DNA from: UBA10646 sp003456175
Lineage (GTDB): Bacteria; Bacteroidota; Bacteroidia; Chitinophagales; Chitinophagaceae
Length of the DNA stretch: 36,200 nucleotides
Assembly (NCBI GenBank): GCA_031976225.1
Contig: DALYLQ010000024.1
Location: 1-36,200 of the forward strand
Direction of reading: 5' to 3'
The position numbers and the translations under genes were made by a program. Shown here one piece after another: positions 32,775 through 36,200 of this stretch. Under the pieces are notes generated by a model. That model made no database searches, had not been told where the DNA came from, and was given only the letters and a program-made list of their open reading frames with translations. Within the stretch, counting starts at the first letter, position 1. Each line of letters starts with the position of its first letter.

Positions 32775-32808
32775 AAAACGCACATCGACATGTAGATGTG
32801 CGTTTTTT
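32775..32808 (+). terminator. Intrinsic terminator of the lipoprotein gene
   Basis: 12-bp arms AAAACGCACATC (32775-32786) and GATGTGCGTTTT (32795-32806), 8-nt loop, run of eight T. An exact copy of the dispersed word (32760-32773) lies directly before it, between the convergent ends of two genes. Confidence 0.9.
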
Positions 32809-32821
32809 TTGTTATTGCATA

Positions 32822-33355
32822 CTACCAATGCATACGTTCTTTTAACGCAGTAATATGTGCCGTATGATGCCTGCCATGCCAAGCGTAACTACCTAACAAA
32901 TTCCAAAGAATAATATGCTTTTGTTGCTCAGGATGATATACTTGTTTTTCGAGCCAATCATTTACCGTAAGGTGTTGCAAAAAAGCATACAAACGTTGAT
33001 GTACACAATGTAACAACGTTAACGATATGTTGATGGGAATGGTGGTAACATCACTCAGTTGCGACCAAGCGTTTTCGTCATAGGGCTTAATGGTGGGGGT
33101 AGCTTCGGTGTAGCCAAGTTTAAAGCGAGTGTAGGCATTCATATGGCTATCGGCTACATGGTGTACGAGTTGATGCACCGTCCAACCACCGGGGCGGTAA
33201 GGCGTTTGTAGTTGTGCAGTATCGAGGTTTTGCACAGCTATTTCTATACTATCTGGTAAGTATTTGATATCAAGTAACCACTCGTTAAGCTGTTCGGTAC
33301 TAAATGGCTGCGGCTCAAATAAGCCAATCGGATATTGTAGTTGTTGCAGTTCCAT
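32822..33355 (-). CDS. DinB/YfiT-like putative metal-dependent transferase
   Basis: 177 residues, the length of YfiT-type proteins. N-terminal YPIGLFEP is typical of this subgroup. Histidines for a metal site are in GGWTVHQLVHHVADSHMN and WHGRHHTAHI, the usual DinB arrangement. By family knowledge these four-helix proteins include bacillithiol S-transferases (BstA) that detoxify electrophiles; which thiol this species uses is unknown. A copy of the dispersed word (32960) is read as H-L-T-V-N-D-W. It starts 10 nt after the upstream gene, so the two are probably one operon. Confidence 0.88.
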   Translation of the reverse strand: MELQQLQYPIGLFEPQPFSTEQLNEWLLDIKYLPDSIEIAVQNLDTAQLQTPYRPGGWTVHQLVHHVADSHMNAYTRFKLGYTEATPTIKPYDENAWSQLSDVTTIPINISLTLLHCVHQRLYAFLQHLTVNDWLEKQVYHPEQQKHIILWNLLGSYAWHGRHHTAHITALKERMHW

Positions 33356-33365
33356 AGCATTTATT

Positions 33366-34076
33366 TTACGCCGTTGAAAGTAAGCGAACTAAGCTTCGCT
33401 TCGCTACCGGTAGTAATGTTTCTTCGATGGGGTAGCAAAGGTTGGTTTCAACCGCATACACCGCAGGGTTGGGTAACTGTTGGTTGCGTTGTATTAAACT
33501 GTGTTTAATGCTGGTATAAGAAGTAGAAATACTATACTGCCAAGTGCCAACAAAGTTGGTTCGCATACTGCGATAGGCTTGGTGGTGCTTTTCAAAAATG
33601 CTGAGGCGGTATTGATAAGCATGTGTTTGCTTAGTACCATCACTCAGTAAAAAATAACCTTCTTCCTTGCATAAAGGCTCTACACCTACGGTTTGAATAT
33701 TCAAGTTACGCTCTACGAAATCGTAAATTTCACCGCCATTTTCAATGGCACGTTGCATGTGTTTCGATGCAAATTGTATGATAGCTTCTAACTCTTGCAT
33801 GAGGCCATCATCGGCTATCAGTTGTTCGTATAAAAGTTCTAACTGCTGTATTTGTATGCCGTTGAGTTTTTTGGGAAAATGCTCTTGTAGGTGCTGCTTG
33901 TTGTGCTTAAAAGCAAGTAGGTTGTTGTAATGAAATATCAAATCGCTGAGTTGTGGATACAAGCGTTGTGCTTCAAATTGTTTGTGAATGGCTTGCAGAT
34001 AAGCAAGCAATGTATATTTCTTTAATTCATAATCGATATAACCATCGGTAAACCATGTATTACTGAGCTGTTGCAT
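33366..34076 (-). CDS. Hypothetical protein
   Basis: 236 residues with ATG at 34076, chosen because an AAGGAGG Shine-Dalgarno (34083-34089) lies 6 nt upstream, a strong site that is uncommon in Bacteroidetes. No domain was recognised. The first half is helical and rich in Leu, Gln and Glu (LQAIHKQFEAQRLYPQLSDL; KLNGIQIQQLELLYEQLIAD), the second half mixed, with charged strands (VERNLNIQTVGVEPLC). No signal peptide or membrane helix, so probably cytoplasmic. It is translationally close to the YfiT-like gene (10 nt). Confidence 0.72.
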   Translation of the reverse strand: MQQLSNTWFTDGYIDYELKKYTLLAYLQAIHKQFEAQRLYPQLSDLIFHYNNLLAFKHNKQHLQEHFPKKLNGIQIQQLELLYEQLIADDGLMQELEAIIQFASKHMQRAIENGGEIYDFVERNLNIQTVGVEPLCKEEGYFLLSDGTKQTHAYQYRLSIFEKHHQAYRSMRTNFVGTWQYSISTSYTSIKHSLIQRNQQLPNPAVYAVETNLCYPIEETLLPVAKRSLVRLLSTA

Positions 34077-34082
34077 CGTATA

Positions 34083-34089
34083 CCTCCTT
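34083..34089 (-). promoter_or_regulatory. Strong Shine-Dalgarno AAGGAGG
   Basis: Minus-strand AAGGAGG, 6 nt before the ATG at 34076. It decides that start over an in-frame upstream one at 34106. Confidence 0.7.
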
Positions 34090-34154
34090 TTTGCTTTAAG
34101 ATACAAAGCAGAAAATATCGTACAACTTTATGTGTAATAAAATGTGGGAAAAAG

Positions 34155-34922
34155 TTAATCGACTGGTGCTGGGTGGCGTTCTCTATCTTTCGACCAATTA
34201 GATAAGGAGAGTAGTAGGTTCACTTGTATAAAATCTTTAGACTGTGCTCTTCGTATGGTATAATCGTATTGATTAAGCCAACCCATCATAAGTGTTACTT
34301 GGTCGTTAAACTCGTAACCAGTACCTATATACAATCGGTTACGCTCAAAATGCGATGGTTCATTGTTCAAGAAAACTTCATTGTAGGCACTAACAAAAAA
34401 AGTGTTGGGTACAAGTTCGGTTTTATTAATGGGTACAGTGGCATTAATGCGATACCTAAAGCGATTACGATATTGTGTAGTAAAATAGCGTTGTTCAATT
34501 CTAAAACGATGCTCTAGTTTTAACCGATCTAAGCTATTGCTGAGATTGAATTGTTGCCATACGCGTAACTCTTGACTGGTTACGGGACTAGCAAAACTCT
34601 CATCGCCAACAATGGGGTAAGTTGTATAATGCCCCACACCCAAGGAGCTAGTAATAGTTTTATTCAAGGCATAAGTAATGCCTCCTTTGTACTCGTGGTA
34701 AAAGAACGCTTTATTGGGCTTCCATGCACGAAACTGTGTTTCCGCAAAAAACGACCATCGCGTTGCAAAGTTGCCTTTTAAACTTAAAATATACCAGCCC
34801 CCTAGAGGAAAGCCTTTATCTATAGCTTGAGCATTTACCGTAAGGTAGGTACAGCATAAAAAAGCCATCGTTATGATGGCTTTGGTTACATATGTTCGAT
34901 GTGTTATGTGTACTTTCATCAT
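34155..34922 (-). CDS. DUF2490 outer-membrane beta-barrel protein
   Basis: About 255 residues. ATG at 34922 (or 34919); an in-frame GTG at 34952 would overlap the preceding gene's stop. The signal peptide ends CTYLTVNAQ, encoded by an exact copy of the dispersed word (34833). The mature part is a small barrel with alternating aromatic strands (GWYILSLKGNFATRWSFFAE; RNRFRYRINATVPIN; RNRLYIGTGYEFN; MMGWLNQYDYT), as in DUF2490 proteins of Bacteroidetes. Function unknown. It follows the E2 gene by 23 nt on the same strand. Confidence 0.85.
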   Translation of the reverse strand: MMKVHITHRTYVTKAIITMAFLCCTYLTVNAQAIDKGFPLGGWYILSLKGNFATRWSFFAETQFRAWKPNKAFFYHEYKGGITYALNKTITSSLGVGHYTTYPIVGDESFASPVTSQELRVWQQFNLSNSLDRLKLEHRFRIEQRYFTTQYRNRFRYRINATVPINKTELVPNTFFVSAYNEVFLNNEPSHFERNRLYIGTGYEFNDQVTLMMGWLNQYDYTIRRAQSKDFIQVNLLLSLSNWSKDRERHPAPVD

Positions 34923-34945
34923 TGCTGGGGCAATATAAAAATGTT

Positions 34946-36200
34946 TTACCACTCTCTTTCTAAATCCCAGTTTTCAAATTCTTTAGCTACTTCAGTTAAA
35001 AAACTAGCGCCAATGCTACCATCTACAATGCGGTGGTCGTAGCTCAAGCTTAAATACATCATGTGTCGTATGCCAATGGTATCGCCATGCGATGTTTCTA
35101 TTACTACCGGGCGTTTTTTGATAGCACCAACGGCTAAAATGGCCACCTGCGGTTGGTTGATGATGGGTGTGCCCATTAAGCTTCCGAACGTACCTACGTT
35201 GGTAAGTGTGAATGTACCGTTGGCAGTATCGTCGGGTTTTAGCTTGTTGTTACGTGCATTATTGGCTAATGTATTAACCTGCTTGCTTAAACCAACTAAA
35301 TTTAGGTAGTCGGCATTGCGTATTACAGGCACTATAAGGTTGCCCGATGGTAGGGCAGTAGCCATACCAATGTTGAAGTCTTTCTTCAGAATAATTCTAT
35401 CACCATCTACCGAAGCGTTAATCATAGGGAAGCGCTTCATTACCCGTGTAATACAATCAATGAACATTGGTGTGAAAGTAATTTTGGTACCCTCACGTTT
35501 TTCGAATTCTTTTTTCACTTTATCACGCCACAATACCATGTTAGTTACATCGGCTTCTGCAAAACTAGTAACGTGCGGACTGGTATGCTTACTATCTACC
35601 ATGTGCTTGGCGATAAGCTTACGCATACGATCCATTTCAATGATTTCTACATTGCCTTCGTAGCTTTTTGCTGCTGCAACTGGTGCCGAAGTTGTAATAG
35701 GCGTAGGTTCTGGTGCAGCAATAAATGTTGCTGCAGGTGCTGGAGCTATTGTTGATTTGCCAGCTTTTTTATCAGCTACATATTGTAAAATATCTTTCTT
35801 CGTAACGCGGCCTTCGTTACCGCTACCGGTAATTGTTTCAAGTTCGCTCATGCTAATACCTTCGCTATTAGCAATATTTAACACTAGCGGACTGTAAAAG
35901 CGACCACCTTGGCTTGGTAGATGTGCCGTTGGCGTTGGTACATAAGGCACTTCAGCCGCAGGTGCAGGCGTAGGTACTGTAGCAGGAGCCGCAGTTGCAG
36001 TTGGTGCAATCGTAGCGGCACCGCCTGTTTCAATACGTGCAATTACAGTACCAATGGGCACAACATCATTCACATTAAAAAGTACTTCTGTAATGGTTCC
36101 GGCAGCAGTGCTGGGTACTTCACTATCAACTTTATCAGTGGCAATATCTAATATTGTTTCATCTTGCTTTACGGTATCTCCGGGCTTTTTGTGCCACTTT
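34946..36200 (-). CDS. 2-oxo-acid dehydrogenase complex E2 (dihydrolipoamide acyltransferase), 5' partial
   Basis: About 418 residues present; the start lies beyond the right edge. The visible lipoyl domain has GDTVKQDETILDIATDKVDSEVPS, where the Lys of DKVDS carries lipoate. An Ala/Pro-rich linker, a peripheral-subunit-binding domain (SPLVLNIANSEGISMSEL...GRVTKKDIL), a second Ala/Pro linker and the catalytic domain (RKLIAKHMVDSKHTSPHV) follow, with active-site HxxxDG in SYDHRIVDG. By family knowledge E2 transfers the acyl group from E1-TPP to CoA. DKVDSE resembles branched-chain and general 2-oxo-acid E2 types more than DKATVE of classical PDH E2, so the substrate is uncertain; the pdhA gene is about 22 kb away. 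Confidence 0.9.
   Translation of the reverse strand, partial: KWHKKPGDTVKQDETILDIATDKVDSEVPSTAAGTITEVLFNVNDVVPIGTVIARIETGGAATIAPTATAAPATVPTPAPAAEVPYVPTPTAHLPSQGGRFYSPLVLNIANSEGISMSELETITGSGNEGRVTKKDILQYVADKKAGKSTIAPAPAATFIAAPEPTPITTSAPVAAAKSYEGNVEIIEMDRMRKLIAKHMVDSKHTSPHVTSFAEADVTNMVLWRDKVKKEFEKREGTKITFTPMFIDCITRVMKRFPMINASVDGDRIILKKDFNIGMATALPSGNLIVPVIRNADYLNLVGLSKQVNTLANNARNNKLKPDDTANGTFTLTNVGTFGSLMGTPIINQPQVAILAVGAIKKRPVVIETSHGDTIGIRHMMYLSLSYDHRIVDGSIGASFLTEVAKEFENWDLEREW

Larger units (their letters stand above)
1191..34846. repeat. Dispersed 14-bp word ACCTTACGGTAAAT, about 29 copies
   Basis: Copies found by eye, first base of each 14-mer. Same sense as ACCTTACGGTAAAT: 1191, 3498, 7631, 8450, 10247, 11841, 14951, 21624, 22488, 24398, 26402, 28406, 29567, 31251, 32760. 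Reverse complement: 1231, 5300, 6415, 9180, 10216, 13874, 15434, 15767, 20207, 21173, 24980, 29283, 32960, 34833. Twelve are exact (1231, 7631, 8450, 10216, 14951, 15767, 20207, 21173, 21624, 32760, 32960, 34833); the rest differ at one to three positions, mostly A to G in TTAC, T to C in GTAA, or in the end bases. The core TTACNGTAA is an inverted repeat around one base and the flanks make it directional. Eleven copies are intergenic. Function unknown. Confidence 0.9.

Noticed and set aside
1191..34846. Dispersed word as a promoter or regulator operator
   Set aside because: Eighteen copies are inside genes, in both orientations and without relation to start sites, which does not fit a simple operator.
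35700..36060. Ala/Pro-rich stretch as low-complexity repeat DNA or a separate antisense gene
   Set aside because: It is the flexible linker of the E2 protein; the antisense frames are Cys/Arg-rich shadows.

Overview
The window looks like chromosomal DNA of a free-living Bacteroidetes bacterium, most likely of the Chitinophagaceae group. The evidence is several secreted proteins with C-terminal type IX secretion (T9SS) sorting domains, TAnnTTTG-type -7 promoter boxes, a PUR-alpha-like DUF3276 protein, an LptD next to a cell-wall amidase, an OMP_b-brl_3 type outer-membrane receptor, and a moderately AT-rich composition. No rRNA, tRNA, CRISPR array, phage or IS element was seen.

Layout. 1-1093: 3' end of a T9SS-sorted protein. 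1273-7372 (mostly minus strand): methylmalonyl-CoA mutase large subunit broken by one in-frame stop, a small membrane protein, an IscA-type Fe-S protein (plus strand), a DUF3276 protein, an ABC exporter broken by a frameshift, and an N-acetylmuramoyl-L-alanine amidase. 7447-11310 (plus): LptD and an AraC-type regulator. 11356-11802 (minus): D-aminoacyl-tRNA deacylase. 11915-14937: a likely operon of pyruvate dehydrogenase E1 alpha, a membrane TPR protein, lumazine synthase and a LutA-like CCG-domain protein, followed by an EVE-domain protein. 15455-17398 (minus): ABC-F ATPase. 17598-20048: outer-membrane receptor broken by one in-frame stop. 20090-20923 (minus): a second AraC-type regulator. 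32141-36200: DUF3347 lipoprotein, then on the minus strand a DinB/YfiT-like protein, an unknown protein, a DUF2490 outer-membrane protein and the E2 subunit of a 2-oxo-acid dehydrogenase complex, which runs off the right edge.

The most distinctive gene block is 21242-32020: six consecutive plus-strand genes, all for exported proteins and none with a recognisable enzyme domain. They are two paralogous beta-helix-like proteins; a 1213-residue protein with four exact 80-residue repeats, Ig-like domains, a dockerin, a cohesin-like domain and a T9SS sorting domain; a protein with three cohesin-like domains; a protein with a duplicated EF-hand/dockerin-like tail; and a further T9SS-sorted protein. 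Together they look like the parts of a non-catalytic, calcium-dependent cohesin-dockerin assembly on the cell surface.

Overlaid on everything is a short interspersed DNA word, ACCTTACGGTAAAT or its complement ATTTACCGTAAGGT. There are about 29 copies (12 exact), one per 1.25 kb, on both strands. It is about nine times denser between genes than inside them, twice forms inverted pairs, and inside genes is usually read as L-T-V-N, L-T-A-N or F-T-V-R. A shorter relative, CACTTACGTAAAT, occurs four times. Density and arrangement resemble DNA-uptake sequences of other phyla. This is the least explained signal in the window.
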